From Myxococcales bacterium (lineage in GTDB: Bacteria > Myxococcota_A > UBA9160 > SMWR01), in contig JAOUNA010000004.1 in assembly GCA_029881215.1 (NCBI GenBank), positions 1-51,084 on the forward strand: 51,084 bases of DNA, read 5' to 3'. The notes beneath the pieces were generated by a model. The model had not been told where the DNA came from. It did no database searches and saw nothing but the letters and a program-made list of their open reading frames with translations. Position 1 is the first letter of the stretch. Each line of letters opens with the position of its first letter. Of this stretch, positions 41,823 through 50,671 are shown in pieces. The position numbers were made by a program, and so were the translations under genes.

Positions 41823-43300
41823 GTGTTACCCGCCCGCGCTCTCGAGCCCCTCGCGCCGCCGGAGGCGCGCTGCGCCCGCGCGTGGCTCGCCCTGGCGCTC
41901 GGCGTCCTGGTGATCGCGGGGCTGTTCGCGCTGGTCGTGGTGATCGGACGCATGCCGCCCTTCGATCGGCTCGTGACGGATCCTCTCTTCTTCAAGCGCG
42001 GTCTGGTCGTGCACGTGAATCTCGCGCTGGTCGCGTGGTTCTATTCGTTCATCGCCGCGCTGCTCTTCCTGATGCCGGGCCGCCGCGCGCCGGGTCGCGT
42101 CGCGCGCGCTTCAGTTCATCTCGCGGTCCTCGGCGTGCTGATGATGCTGATGGCCGCCGCGCTACCGGGCACACGTCCGGTGCTCTCCAATTACATTCCG
42201 ATGATCGACCACTGGCTGTTCGGCATCGGGCAGGTCGCCTTCGGCGCCGGTGTGCTGGCGAGCTTCGTGGGTCGGCGCCTCGTCAGCGCGCCGCGCGCCG
42301 CGGGAGTGGTTGTGCCACTGCCCGACGCCGCCCGCTCGGGGCTGCGCACCACCGCCGCCGCACTGCTTCTCGCTGCGCTCACCTTCAGCATTGCCTGGTG
42401 GAATCTCCCCGGCGGCGTGGCGCCCGAGGTGCGCTACGAGCTGCTCTTCTGGGGCGGTGCCACGTCCTGCAGCTCGCGTGCAGCGCGGCGATGGTGAGTG
42501 TCTGGCTCGTGCTGCTCACGTCCCTGCTCGGGCGATCGCCGGTGAGCGCCCCCGCCGCGACCGCTCTGTTCGCGCTGCTGTTCGCGCCGTGGACCTTCGC
42601 ACCGCTGCTCGCGCTCGAGGGAGCCTGGACTTCGAGCTATCGCGCAGGGGTGACGCATCTGATGCAGTGGTCGATCTTCCCGGTCGTCAGCATCTTCCTG
42701 GTGCTGTGCGTCGCCGCGCTGCACCGGGCCTGGCGCGCGGGCCGGCTGGATGCGGGCGCCTTCGCGGATCCGCGGCTCTCCGGCTTCGCGGTGAGCGCCG
42801 CGCTCACGCTGCTGGGCTTCGCGCTGGGCGCGGCGATTCGCGGCTCCAATACGATGGTGCCCGCGCACTACCACGCCTCGATCGGCGGCGTGACGGCGGC
42901 GTTCATGAGCACGACCTACGTGCTGCTGCCGGCGCTCGGCTTCTCGATGGAGACGCGCCGCGTGCGCCGCGCCGCAGCGTGGCAGCCCGCGCTCTACGGC
43001 ATCGGCCAGATGGTGTTCGCGAGCGGTTTCGCGCTGGCCGGCGCGTACGGGATGACGCGCAAGAGCTACGGCGCCGAGCAGGCCGCGCGTGGACTCGCGG
43101 AGAGCGTCGGTCTCGGCGTGATGGGCCTCGGCGGATTGATCGCCGTCGCGGGCGGACTCCTGTTTCTCGGCCTCGTGGCCGCCGTCTGGTGGCGCGGCGC
43201 CGGGACTTCTGCTCAGCGCGCCTCGCAGCGCGCCGGAGGCACCTGGAGGTATCGATGGGCTCGACAGACCGGGATCGAAAGCATCCGATCCAGAGATTGA
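41823..43300 (+). pseudogene. heme-copper oxidase superfamily subunit I-like gene, frameshifted
   Basis: Two overlapping frames together encode one polytopic protein of about 490 residues. From GTG 41823 (GGGGA upstream) the first frame runs through VVHVNLALVAWFYSF, a likely heme-ligand helix, to YELLFWGG. At about 42456-42461 the frame changes, and the second frame continues HVLQLACSAAMVSVWLVLL, GVTHLMQWSIFPVVS and VPAHYHASIGGVTAAFM. The expected motif would be WGGGHVLQ; one G appears missing. The metal-ligand histidines are otherwise kept. Either the gene is broken or the sequence has a one-base error. Codon use is normal in both parts, which favours recent or artefactual loss. Confidence 0.8.
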
Positions 43301-43410
43301 TGGACAACCCGTGGCTCTTGCTCGTTCTGGGCGTCGTTGTGCCGTTCGTGTCCTACACGCTCTGGGGTTGGATCGAAGTGCTGCTGACTCCGGCGGCGAA
43401 GCTGCCGTGA
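43255..43410 (+). CDS. small single-helix membrane protein of the heme-copper cluster
   Basis: This 51-residue protein (ATG 43255, GGAGG upstream) has a charged start (MGSTDRDRKHP) and one membrane helix (about 19-41, NPWLLLVLGVVVPFVSYTLWGWIEVLL). It overlaps the end of the frameshifted subunit I gene by 46 bases in another frame and ends 16 bases before the CuA gene. Such short helices are common accessory subunits of heme-copper enzymes. No family is recognised. Confidence 0.7.
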   Translation: MGSTDRDRKHPIQRLMDNPWLLLVLGVVVPFVSYTLWGWIEVLLTPAAKLP

Positions 43411-43426
43411 ACAAGAGGGGGACGCC

Positions 43427-43954
43427 ATGAGCATCTATTCGCCGCCGGCCGACTGGTTCAAGGCGCCGAGCGGACCCGAGCGACTGTGGGTCGGACTCGC
43501 GCTGATCTGGTGCATCGTGATGTTCATCGCGATGCCGTACTGGCATTTCTACGGCAAGCAGAATTCGACGGGAGAGGCCTACGCGGTCGAGCCCATGACC
43601 TTCATGCAGCGGACGATGCAGTTCGCCGACGCGCACAAGATCCGCGAAGAGAGCGGCGTGCCGGTCGCCGAGGTGCCGCCCGGCGGAGACGCCTATCTGC
43701 TGGCCAGGATGTGGTCCTTCTATCCGGTTCTGCAGCTGCGCCTCGGGCAGACCTATCGTCTGCACATCTCGTCGCTGGATCTGCAGCACGGCTTCTCGCT
43801 CCAGCCGCTCAACATGAACTTCCAGATCCTGCCGGGGTACGACCACGTGTTGACCGTCACCCCGACGAGCACTGGAGTCTTTCCCATCGTTTGCAACGAA
43901 TTCTGTGGAATCGGTCACCACACGATGACCGGCCGTATCGTCGTGGTCGAGTAG
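43427..43954 (+). CDS. CuA-containing subunit II (NorY-like)
   Basis: This 175-residue protein has one N-terminal membrane helix (about 20-40) and a periplasmic cupredoxin domain with a complete CuA site: His in LDLQHGFSL and CNEFCGIGHHTM near the end. It takes electrons from cytochrome c for the catalytic subunit encoded next. GAGGGGG precedes ATG 43427. The order CuA subunit, catalytic subunit, SenC parallels the norSY-senC clusters of ammonia oxidisers (sNOR), though the order of the first two may differ. Confidence 0.9.
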   Translation: MSIYSPPADWFKAPSGPERLWVGLALIWCIVMFIAMPYWHFYGKQNSTGEAYAVEPMTFMQRTMQFADAHKIREESGVPVAEVPPGGDAYLLARMWSFYPVLQLRLGQTYRLHISSLDLQHGFSLQPLNMNFQILPGYDHVLTVTPTSTGVFPIVCNEFCGIGHHTMTGRIVVVE

Positions 43955-43963
43955 GAGGCAATC

Positions 43964-45697
43964 ATGAGCACAGCCGTCATCGGAGAGAGTCTTCCCGTTT
44001 CGGGCAATCACCCGGCCGCTCTCGTGCGCAGCTGCGATACGACGTCGCTGCCGGTGTGCCTCTCGGCGCAGCGCTTCGTCAAGCTGCACGCCGTGGCCGC
44101 CGTGGTCTTCCTGCTCGTCGGTGGCATCGGGGCCATTCTGCTCGGGCTCACCCGCTGGCCCGCGGTCCACCTGCTGAACGCCGAGTGGTACTACCGCGTG
44201 TTGACGCTTCACGGCCTCAACATGTTGATCTTCTGGATCCTGAATTTCGAGATCGCGATCCTCTACTTCGCCGGGACGGTTCTGCTCAACAGCCGGCTCT
44301 TCTCGAAGGGCCTGGCCTGGGTGGGCTTCCTGCTGATGCTCGCCGGAGCGCTCACGGTGAACGTGGCAATCATGCAGGGGCGCAGCGACGTGCTGATGAC
44401 GTCGTACGTTCCGCTGAAGGCGGCGCCCAGCTTCTACCTCGGGATCATCCTGATGGCGGTCGGAGCGCTGATCGGCGTGATCAACTACTTCGGCACGCTC
44501 TACATCGCGAAGCGCGATCGCACCTACACGGGCTCGGTTCCGCTCGTGGTCTTCGGCGCCACGGCGGCGGCAATCATCGCGGTGGTGACGCTCCTGCACG
44601 GCGCGATCGTCATGATTCCCACGTTCTTGTGGTCGATGGGCCTCGTCGAGAGCGTCGATCCCTCCTGGTACCGGATCACCTGGTGGGGACTCGGACATAT
44701 GTCGCAGCAGGTGAACGTCTGCGCGATGGTCTCCGTCTGGTATCTGCTCGGGACGCTGACGACGGGCTCGAGGCCGCTCAATCAGGCCGTGTGCCGCGGC
44801 GCCTTCGTGCTCTACATCCTGTTCATCAACCTCGCCTCGGCCCACCACCTGCTGGTGGACCCCGGCGTCGGGGCCGGTTGGAAGATCTGGAACACCTCGT
44901 ACGCGATGTACCTCGCGGTGCTGGCGTCGATGATCCACGGCTTCACCGTGCCCGCGTCGGTGGAGGTTGCCATGCGCAAGAAGGGCCACGATCGGGGGCT
45001 CTTCGGCTGGCTGTTCGCCGCCCCGTGGAGCAACCCCGGCTTCTCCGGCTTCTTCCTGTCGCTGGTGATCTTCGGCTTCGGAGGCGGCATCACCGGCGTC
45101 GTGCTGGGAACGCAGCAGATCAACATCATGGCCCACAACACGCTGCGCATTCCCGGCCACTTCCACGTCACCGTGGTGGGCGGCACGACGCTCGCCTTCA
45201 TGGCGCTCACCTACTACGTGGTGCCGCTGCTGTTCCAGAAGGAGTTCTACGCCAAGGCGCTCTGCCGGATTCAACCCTACATCTTTGGTCTGGGCATCAC
45301 GCTCGCGGCGCTCGGCATGTCGTTTGCCGGCTCCTATGGGGTGCCGCGCCGCCACTGGGACGTGGAGTTCACCGGCAGCCTGTTCTCGACCGGCTTCGAC
45401 TCTGGTGCGCACGTCATGCTCGGAATCCTGGGCATCGGCGCCGTCATCGCATTCATCGGCCTGATGCTCTACATCGGACTCGTGGTGGCCGCGGTCTTCT
45501 TCGGCCGCTCCAATGCGGGTCGCGCCATGGAGCCCTGGCACGAGGAGGCGCCGGCCGCGGGACCCGCGCTTCCCGAGGGCGAGGCCGAGCACCGGGTGCC
45601 GGGCACGGTGGCCCTCGTGATCGTGTTCCTGCTGACCTTTGCGGTCTACTACTTTGCCAATTGGAAGTGGCTGAGCGATGTCTGGGAGGTGCGCTAG
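43964..45697 (+). CDS. heme-copper NO reductase-like catalytic subunit (sNOR/eNOR type)
   Basis: This 577-residue membrane protein has the ligands of subunit I: His83 (low-spin heme), His245 (helix VI), His294-His295 and His399/His401 (GHFH). In O2-reducing enzymes the helix VI histidine is followed four residues later by a tyrosine cross-linked to it; here that residue is Gln249 (GHMSQQ), so O2 reduction to water is unlikely. With NirS upstream and a CuA partner, NO reduction is the best inference. It is not cNorB or qNorB, which lack CuA. AGGAGG precedes ATG 43964. Family assignment among the non-canonical NORs is uncertain. Confidence 0.82.
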   Translation: MSTAVIGESLPVSGNHPAALVRSCDTTSLPVCLSAQRFVKLHAVAAVVFLLVGGIGAILLGLTRWPAVHLLNAEWYYRVLTLHGLNMLIFWILNFEIAILYFAGTVLLNSRLFSKGLAWVGFLLMLAGALTVNVAIMQGRSDVLMTSYVPLKAAPSFYLGIILMAVGALIGVINYFGTLYIAKRDRTYTGSVPLVVFGATAAAIIAVVTLLHGAIVMIPTFLWSMGLVESVDPSWYRITWWGLGHMSQQVNVCAMVSVWYLLGTLTTGSRPLNQAVCRGAFVLYILFINLASAHHLLVDPGVGAGWKIWNTSYAMYLAVLASMIHGFTVPASVEVAMRKKGHDRGLFGWLFAAPWSNPGFSGFFLSLVIFGFGGGITGVVLGTQQINIMAHNTLRIPGHFHVTVVGGTTLAFMALTYYVVPLLFQKEFYAKALCRIQPYIFGLGITLAALGMSFAGSYGVPRRHWDVEFTGSLFSTGFDSGAHVMLGILGIGAVIAFIGLMLYIGLVVAAVFFGRSNAGRAMEPWHEEAPAAGPALPEGEAEHRVPGTVALVIVFLLTFAVYYFANWKWLSDVWEVR

Positions 45698-45730
45698 TCG
45701 CGCGAGAAGGGCAGGAGAGAGGTCGAACGC

Positions 45731-46669
45731 ATGAACGCCGTGCGCGGTGTACTCGAGCGGATCCGATGCTTCATCGAGGGTGGGGGCTTTCCTGCCACGA
45801 CGCTGTGTCTGATCGTCTTCTACGAGCTGCTGCTGCTGGGTCTGCTGCTGACGCCGCCCGGCGGCGGCGAGCTCGGAGATTTCGCCGAGGAATTTCGCGT
45901 CTGGTGCTTCGGCTACGACCCCGCAACCGGCGGCATGCAGTGGGCTTATGTGATGGCCATGCTGGCCCCCCAGCTGATGCTCGGGGCCGTGGTGGCACTG
46001 TTCTGGTGGGAGCCGCTGCGCGCCGTATGGGCGCAACCGCGCCGCTTCGCGCGCTACGCAGCGGCTGCAGCCGCGCTGATCGCGGTGCTTGCCTCGGGAA
46101 TGATCGCTCTCGGCTCGGCACCGGCGCGTGGCGAGCTGCCGTTTCCGGCGGAAGCGCTGCGCACGGCCCAAGCGGCGCCCGAGCTAACGCTCGTCAACCA
46201 GGCGGGCGCGCGGATCGATCTGGCGTCCATGCGCGGCAAGGTGGTGCTGCTCACCGCCATGTACGCGACCTGTGGTCACACCTGTCCGTTGATCCTGGCG
46301 CAGTCCAAGGCGGCCGTCGGCGCGCTGACCGACGCGGAGCGCGAGGATCTTCGCGTCGTTGCGGTCACGCTCGACCCGGAGCACGACAGCATCCAAGTGC
46401 TCGCCCAGCTCGGTCGGCTGCAGTCCCTTTCCGCGCCTCTCTACAACCTGGTGACGGGGGATCCGGTCGCGGTGGGGCGCGTGCTCGACAAGATGGACGT
46501 CGCCCGGTCGCGCGATCCCGAAACGGGCATCATCGATCACGCGGCGGTCTTCCTGCTGATCGACCGCGGGGGCCGCGTGGCCTATCGGCTGGGCTTGGGG
46601 CCGCGCCAGGAGCGCTGGCTGACCACCGCGCTGCGCGTGCTGCTCCAAGAGCCGATCGCGAGCGGATGA
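45731..46669 (+). CDS. SCO1/SenC copper chaperone with a three-helix membrane domain
   Basis: SCO proteins deliver copper to the CuA site. This 312-residue protein has a SCO thioredoxin-like domain (about 150-312) with CGHTCPLIL (CxxxC) and a distal His (IIDHAAVFLLID). Unlike ordinary SCO proteins with one anchor, the N-terminus has three hydrophobic stretches (about 20-42, 72-93 and 107-128). AGGAGAGAGG precedes ATG 45731. It follows the catalytic subunit and fits maturation of the CuA subunit at 43427. Confidence 0.87.
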   Translation: MNAVRGVLERIRCFIEGGGFPATTLCLIVFYELLLLGLLLTPPGGGELGDFAEEFRVWCFGYDPATGGMQWAYVMAMLAPQLMLGAVVALFWWEPLRAVWAQPRRFARYAAAAAALIAVLASGMIALGSAPARGELPFPAEALRTAQAAPELTLVNQAGARIDLASMRGKVVLLTAMYATCGHTCPLILAQSKAAVGALTDAEREDLRVVAVTLDPEHDSIQVLAQLGRLQSLSAPLYNLVTGDPVAVGRVLDKMDVARSRDPETGIIDHAAVFLLIDRGGRVAYRLGLGPRQERWLTTALRVLLQEPIASG

Positions 46670-46673
46670 GTCG

Positions 46674-48821
46674 ATGTCGCCGCCGCCCGGCAACCCGCTG
46701 GCGCCCGGCGTCGATGGCGCGCAGGAATTTCGCGTGTTGAGCGGTTCGCAGAGCTCCGGCGCGGAGGCGCCCGAGATCCACGTCGAGCCGGTGCTGCTCG
46801 GCGACCGCGCCCTGCGCGTGCTCGAGAAGGGATTCCTGCATCTCGATCGTCTGGTAACGACTGCGCTGCCGGCAGCGTTCAATCCGTTTCAGCAGACGGG
46901 TGCCATCGCGATCACCTCGCTGTCGGTCGCCACCGTCACCGGTATCGTGCTGCTGCTCTGGTACAAGCCGAGCGTGCACCTGGCCTACACGTCCGTCACC
47001 GCCATGTCCGAGGCGCCCTGGACGGCCGGTCTGATGCGCTCGCTGCACCGCTACAGCTCGGATGCCTGCATGTTCTTCACCCTCGTGCACGCCTGCCGTG
47101 TGCTGTTCGAGCGCCGCGTCGGCGGGGCGCGCTGGCTGGCCTGGGTGACGGGCATGGCGCTGATCGGCGTGCTCTGGTTCACCGGCTGGACGGGCTACTG
47201 GCTGGTCTGGGATGAGCGGGCTCAGCAGGTGGCGGTGGGCAGCGCGCGTCTGCTCGACGTGCTGCCCATCTTCATCGACCCGATGGGCCGCTCCTTCCTC
47301 ACCGACGCGAGCGTCAACTCGCTGCTCTTCTTCGTCGTCTTCTTCGTGCACATGCTGGTGCCGTTGGCGATGGCGCTCTTTCTCTGGTTGCACATCGCGC
47401 GGCTCGCCCGCGCCCGCTATCTGACGCGCGGCGCGATGACCGGCTGGGTGCTCGCCTCCCTCGTTCTGATGAGCCTCGTCCTCCCCGCCGACAGCGCCGA
47501 GCCGGCGCGCATGGCGGTGCTCCCGCAGTCCTTCAGCATGGATTGGTGGTATCTGATGCCCCTCGTCCTGACCGACCGGCTCGGCGGCGGCGCGCTCTGG
47601 GCGGTGCTCCTGACGACCGGCGCGCTGGGCTTCTCGGCGCCGTGGTGGATGGTGCGCGGGCAGCCGCGGCCCGCGCAGGTCGTGGTGAGCCGCTGCAACG
47701 CGTGCATGAAATGCTTTCAGGACTGCCCCTACGAGGCGATTTCCATGGTGCCGCGCAGCGACGGGACGACCCGGCATGCCCTGCAGGCCAAGATCGATCC
47801 GGCCAAGTGCGTGGGTTGCGGAATCTGCGCGGGCTCGTGCGACACCGCGGGCATCGGGCTCGACTGGTTCGGGATGGTCGAGCAGCGCAAGCGCATGGAT
47901 GACTGGGTGGCGCAGGCCGTTGACGCGAACAGCGCGCCGCACGTGGCTTTCGTCTGCGCGGAATCCGCCGCCGCGAATCTGCGCATCGATCGCGCGTCGG
48001 GGCAGTGCGCGGAGCTGCCGGGCTACCGCGTGCTCGAGATACCGTGCGCGGGCTGGGTGCATCCCCTGCTCGTCGAGCGCGCGCTGCGCCGCGGCGCGCT
48101 GGGTGTCGTGATCCAGAGCTGTGGACCCGGGGAGTGTCGTTATCGCGAGGGCGCCGAGTGGACACGGCTGCGCCTCGCGGGCGCGCGCGAGCCGGCGCTG
48201 CGAGCCGACAAGATCGAGCCGGAGCGGGTGCTGCTGCTCGAGCTGGATCGCACCCGCACGCGCAATCTCGTGGCGGCGGCGAACGCGTTTCGCGCGCGCG
48301 GCAGCGCGCCGGGGATGTGGCGTCTGCCCGCGCGGCTGGGCGGTCTGGCGGCGGCGGGGCTGGCGGCGCTCTGCATCGGCGTGACCTGGCTGATCAGCGA
48401 CCTCGTCTACGCGGCGCCCGGCCTGCAGGGCTCCGAGCTGGTCGTGACGTTCAAGCATCCGGGCGTGGTGAGCGAGGACTGTCGCGTGCGGACGCCGGAG
48501 GAGCTCGCCGACCTTCCCGCGCACATGCGCCGGGCGGAGGTATGCGATCGCATGCGCGCCGACGTGCGTCTGCAGGTGAGCGTGGACGGTGAGCCGCGCG
48601 TGCGCGCGAGCTTTCGGCCGAAGGGGATCTGGCATGACGGCAACAGCATCGCCGTCGAGCGCGTTCCCGTGGCCCCCGGCGAGCACCGCGTCCGCGTTGC
48701 GATCGGTGACAGCGTCGCTCCCGACGCCTGGCAATTCGTCACCGAGCAGACGCTGCGCTTCGAGCCGGGGGCGCGCCGCGTTCTGGTCTTCGACCGATTG
48801 TCCGGCTTCAGCTGGCACTAG
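46674..48821 (+). CDS. cytochrome b - ferredoxin - MvhD-like fusion protein
   Basis: This 715-residue protein joins several electron-transfer modules. Residues about 50-330 are a cytochrome b with two heme pairs: His125/His139 and His226/His240, each 14 apart. Residues 341-390 are a 2[4Fe-4S] ferredoxin (CNACMKCFQDCP, CVGCGICAGSCD). Residues about 420-505 resemble the MvhD/FlpD iron-sulfur domain (HVAFVCAES, EIPCAGWVHPLLVERALRRGALGVVIQSCGPGECRYREG). A membrane helix (about 553-577) and a C-terminal periplasm-like domain with two cysteines follow. It starts four bases after the SCO gene. I know of no standard name. It may feed or draw electrons for the heme-copper enzyme. Confidence 0.82.
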   Translation: MSPPPGNPLAPGVDGAQEFRVLSGSQSSGAEAPEIHVEPVLLGDRALRVLEKGFLHLDRLVTTALPAAFNPFQQTGAIAITSLSVATVTGIVLLLWYKPSVHLAYTSVTAMSEAPWTAGLMRSLHRYSSDACMFFTLVHACRVLFERRVGGARWLAWVTGMALIGVLWFTGWTGYWLVWDERAQQVAVGSARLLDVLPIFIDPMGRSFLTDASVNSLLFFVVFFVHMLVPLAMALFLWLHIARLARARYLTRGAMTGWVLASLVLMSLVLPADSAEPARMAVLPQSFSMDWWYLMPLVLTDRLGGGALWAVLLTTGALGFSAPWWMVRGQPRPAQVVVSRCNACMKCFQDCPYEAISMVPRSDGTTRHALQAKIDPAKCVGCGICAGSCDTAGIGLDWFGMVEQRKRMDDWVAQAVDANSAPHVAFVCAESAAANLRIDRASGQCAELPGYRVLEIPCAGWVHPLLVERALRRGALGVVIQSCGPGECRYREGAEWTRLRLAGAREPALRADKIEPERVLLLELDRTRTRNLVAAANAFRARGSAPGMWRLPARLGGLAAAGLAALCIGVTWLISDLVYAAPGLQGSELVVTFKHPGVVSEDCRVRTPEELADLPAHMRRAEVCDRMRADVRLQVSVDGEPRVRASFRPKGIWHDGNSIAVERVPVAPGEHRVRVAIGDSVAPDAWQFVTEQTLRFEPGARRVLVFDRLSGFSWH

Positions 48822-48829
48822 GAGCAACC

Positions 48830-49753
48830 GTGAGCGCCACCCATCCCGTTTCCCTGTCGACTCTTGCGCTGCAGCGCGGCCGTTCGCGGGCGGCGGCTCG
48901 CGTCCTGGACTACGTCGCACTGACCCGACCCCGGGTGCTCTCTCTCGTGCTGTTCACCGCGCCGCCGGCGCTCTTTCTGGATGCCGGTCGCTGGCCGGGT
49001 GCCACGCCGCTGATCGGCGTGGTGCTCGGCGCGGCACTGGTGGGCGGTGCATGCGGGGCATTCAATGCGTACATCGAACGCGAGCGCGACGCGCGCATGG
49101 CGCGCACGCGCAGCCGACCGCTGCCCACCGGGCGCCTCGCGCCGCAGCAGGCGCTCAAGTTCGGAGTCCTCGTTGCCGGGCTGGGACTGGCGATCCTGCT
49201 CGGCGTCGGCGGTTGGCTCTCGGCGCTGATCGGCGCGCTCACGTTGGCGCACTACGTGGGCATCTACACGCTGTGGCTCAAGCCGCGCACCCCCCAGAAC
49301 ATCGTGATCGGCGGCGCCGCCGGCGCGGCGGCTCCGCTCATTGCCGATGTCGCCGTGGACGGACGGCTCGGCGTGTGGGGCATCGCGCTCTTCGCGATCA
49401 TCTTCCTGTGGACACCGCCCCATTTCTGGGCCATCGCCCTGTACCGCAAATCGGAGTACGCCGCCGCGGGGTTTCCGATGATGCCCTGCGTGGTCGGCGA
49501 CGTGGCGACGCGCCGGCGCATGCTCGCCTACGCGATCGCGCTGCTGCCGGTGACGCTGCTGCCCTGGCTCGGCGGCGCGCTGGGGTTGCTCTACGCCAGC
49601 GTCGCACTGCTCAGTGGAGCGGGGTTCATCGCCAGCATCGTGCGCGCCATGCGGGCGGATTCGAGAGATCAGGACCGGCGCGTGTTCTTCGTGTCCATCC
49701 AGTATCTCGCGCTGCTCTTCGGCGCGATGCTCGTGGATCTCGCTCTGCGCTGA
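48830..49753 (+). CDS. ctaB: protoheme IX farnesyltransferase (heme O synthase)
   Basis: The enzyme adds a farnesyl group to heme b to make heme O. This 307-residue polytopic protein has the UbiA-family aspartate region NAYIERERDARMARTRSRPLPTG, and WTPPHFWAIALYRKSEY further on. It starts with GTG 48830 preceded by GGAG. Its presence at the end of the heme-copper cluster suggests that a subunit uses heme O or, with a CtaA elsewhere, heme A. No ctaA is in the window. Confidence 0.93.
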   Translation: MSATHPVSLSTLALQRGRSRAAARVLDYVALTRPRVLSLVLFTAPPALFLDAGRWPGATPLIGVVLGAALVGGACGAFNAYIERERDARMARTRSRPLPTGRLAPQQALKFGVLVAGLGLAILLGVGGWLSALIGALTLAHYVGIYTLWLKPRTPQNIVIGGAAGAAAPLIADVAVDGRLGVWGIALFAIIFLWTPPHFWAIALYRKSEYAAAGFPMMPCVVGDVATRRRMLAYAIALLPVTLLPWLGGALGLLYASVALLSGAGFIASIVRAMRADSRDQDRRVFFVSIQYLALLFGAMLVDLALR

Positions 49754-49893
49754 CGCGCGCGCGCTCGCCGCAAGGGCTTGATTCTTCCGGCGTTCGCCCG
49801 ACAATGGATCGCAGCCGAATCGCGGCGGGATCGCTGCGCCGCGAGGAGCGCGGTTGGGAGGGGTGGATTGTCGGAAGCAGCAGGGGGCGCTAC

Positions 49894-50628
49894 GTGACGC
49901 GGGTGACGCAACGCGCGCGCCGCTGCGCCGGTGTGCTGGGCATACTCCTCGCGTGCAGCGTCGTGCCGCCGGCCCGCGCCGACGAGATCGCGCTGCCCGC
50001 GCCGGGCAGCCCGACCTGGCGCTCGCTCGAGTTTCCGCGCATCGAGCGGCATACCGCCTACGGGGTCGAGGCGGACGAGCGCGCCCTGCGCGCGCGCAGC
50101 GCGTGCGCCGCTTCGGGACTGCTTCTGCCACTCGACGACATCGATCTGCGCCAGACGCCGCGTCTTCGCTGGCGCTGGCGCATTCCGCAGCCGATCGAAA
50201 CGGCCCGCGACGAGCGCAGCAAGGCCGGTGACGACTTCGCGGCCCGCGTCTATGTGGCGTTCGCGTTCGAGCCCGAACGCGCCAGCCTCTTCGAACGCGC
50301 CCGGCGCCGTCTCGGTGCCGCGCTCTACGGCGAGCAGCTGCCCGGCTCGGCGCTCGCCTACGTATGGTCTCGCGCCGAGCCGGCTGGCGCGAGCTGGGAG
50401 AACCCCTTCGTCGCGAGCAGCCGGATGATCTCGCGGGGCATGGGTCCGCTGCCCGACTGGCGCGTCGAAGAGGTGGATCTGCTCGCGGACTACACGCGCT
50501 TCTTCGGAACCGAGGCCCCGGCAGCCCTCTTCCTCGCCGTGATGACCGACACGGACGAAACGTGCAGCGAGGCGGAAGCTCTCTACGCGGATTTCTGGCT
50601 GCTCGGGCGCGGGGGCGCGCCGCGCTGA
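49894..50628 (+). CDS. DUF3047 family exported protein
   Basis: This 244-residue protein (from GTG 49894) has a signal peptide (about 10-30, LLACSVVPPARA) and the DUF3047 pattern: LLLPLDDIDLRQTPRLRWRWRIP, KAGDDFAARVYVAFAFEP, LAYVWSR, NPFVASSRMISR, FLAVMTDTDETCSEAEALYADFWL. An in-frame ATG at 49804 would add 30 residues before the signal. DUF3047 proteins have no settled function. The gene may be outside the NO reductase operon, being 140 bases after ctaB. Confidence 0.82.
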   Translation: MTRVTQRARRCAGVLGILLACSVVPPARADEIALPAPGSPTWRSLEFPRIERHTAYGVEADERALRARSACAASGLLLPLDDIDLRQTPRLRWRWRIPQPIETARDERSKAGDDFAARVYVAFAFEPERASLFERARRRLGAALYGEQLPGSALAYVWSRAEPAGASWENPFVASSRMISRGMGPLPDWRVEEVDLLADYTRFFGTEAPAALFLAVMTDTDETCSEAEALYADFWLLGRGGAPR

Positions 50629-50671
50629 GGCGCGGCCGCCACGCGGGCTGCGCCTGGGGCCCGCGCTGCCG

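Noticed and set aside
42450-42465. Programmed -1 frameshift in the heme-copper gene
   Set aside because: No X-XXY-YYZ slippery heptamer or downstream stem is seen; a lost G explains the change more simply.
42434-46171. 1245-codon open frame on the minus strand opposite the heme-copper genes
   Set aside because: Low-complexity His/Arg/Asp-rich translation typical of antisense frames; the plus-strand genes have clear families and ribosome-binding sites.
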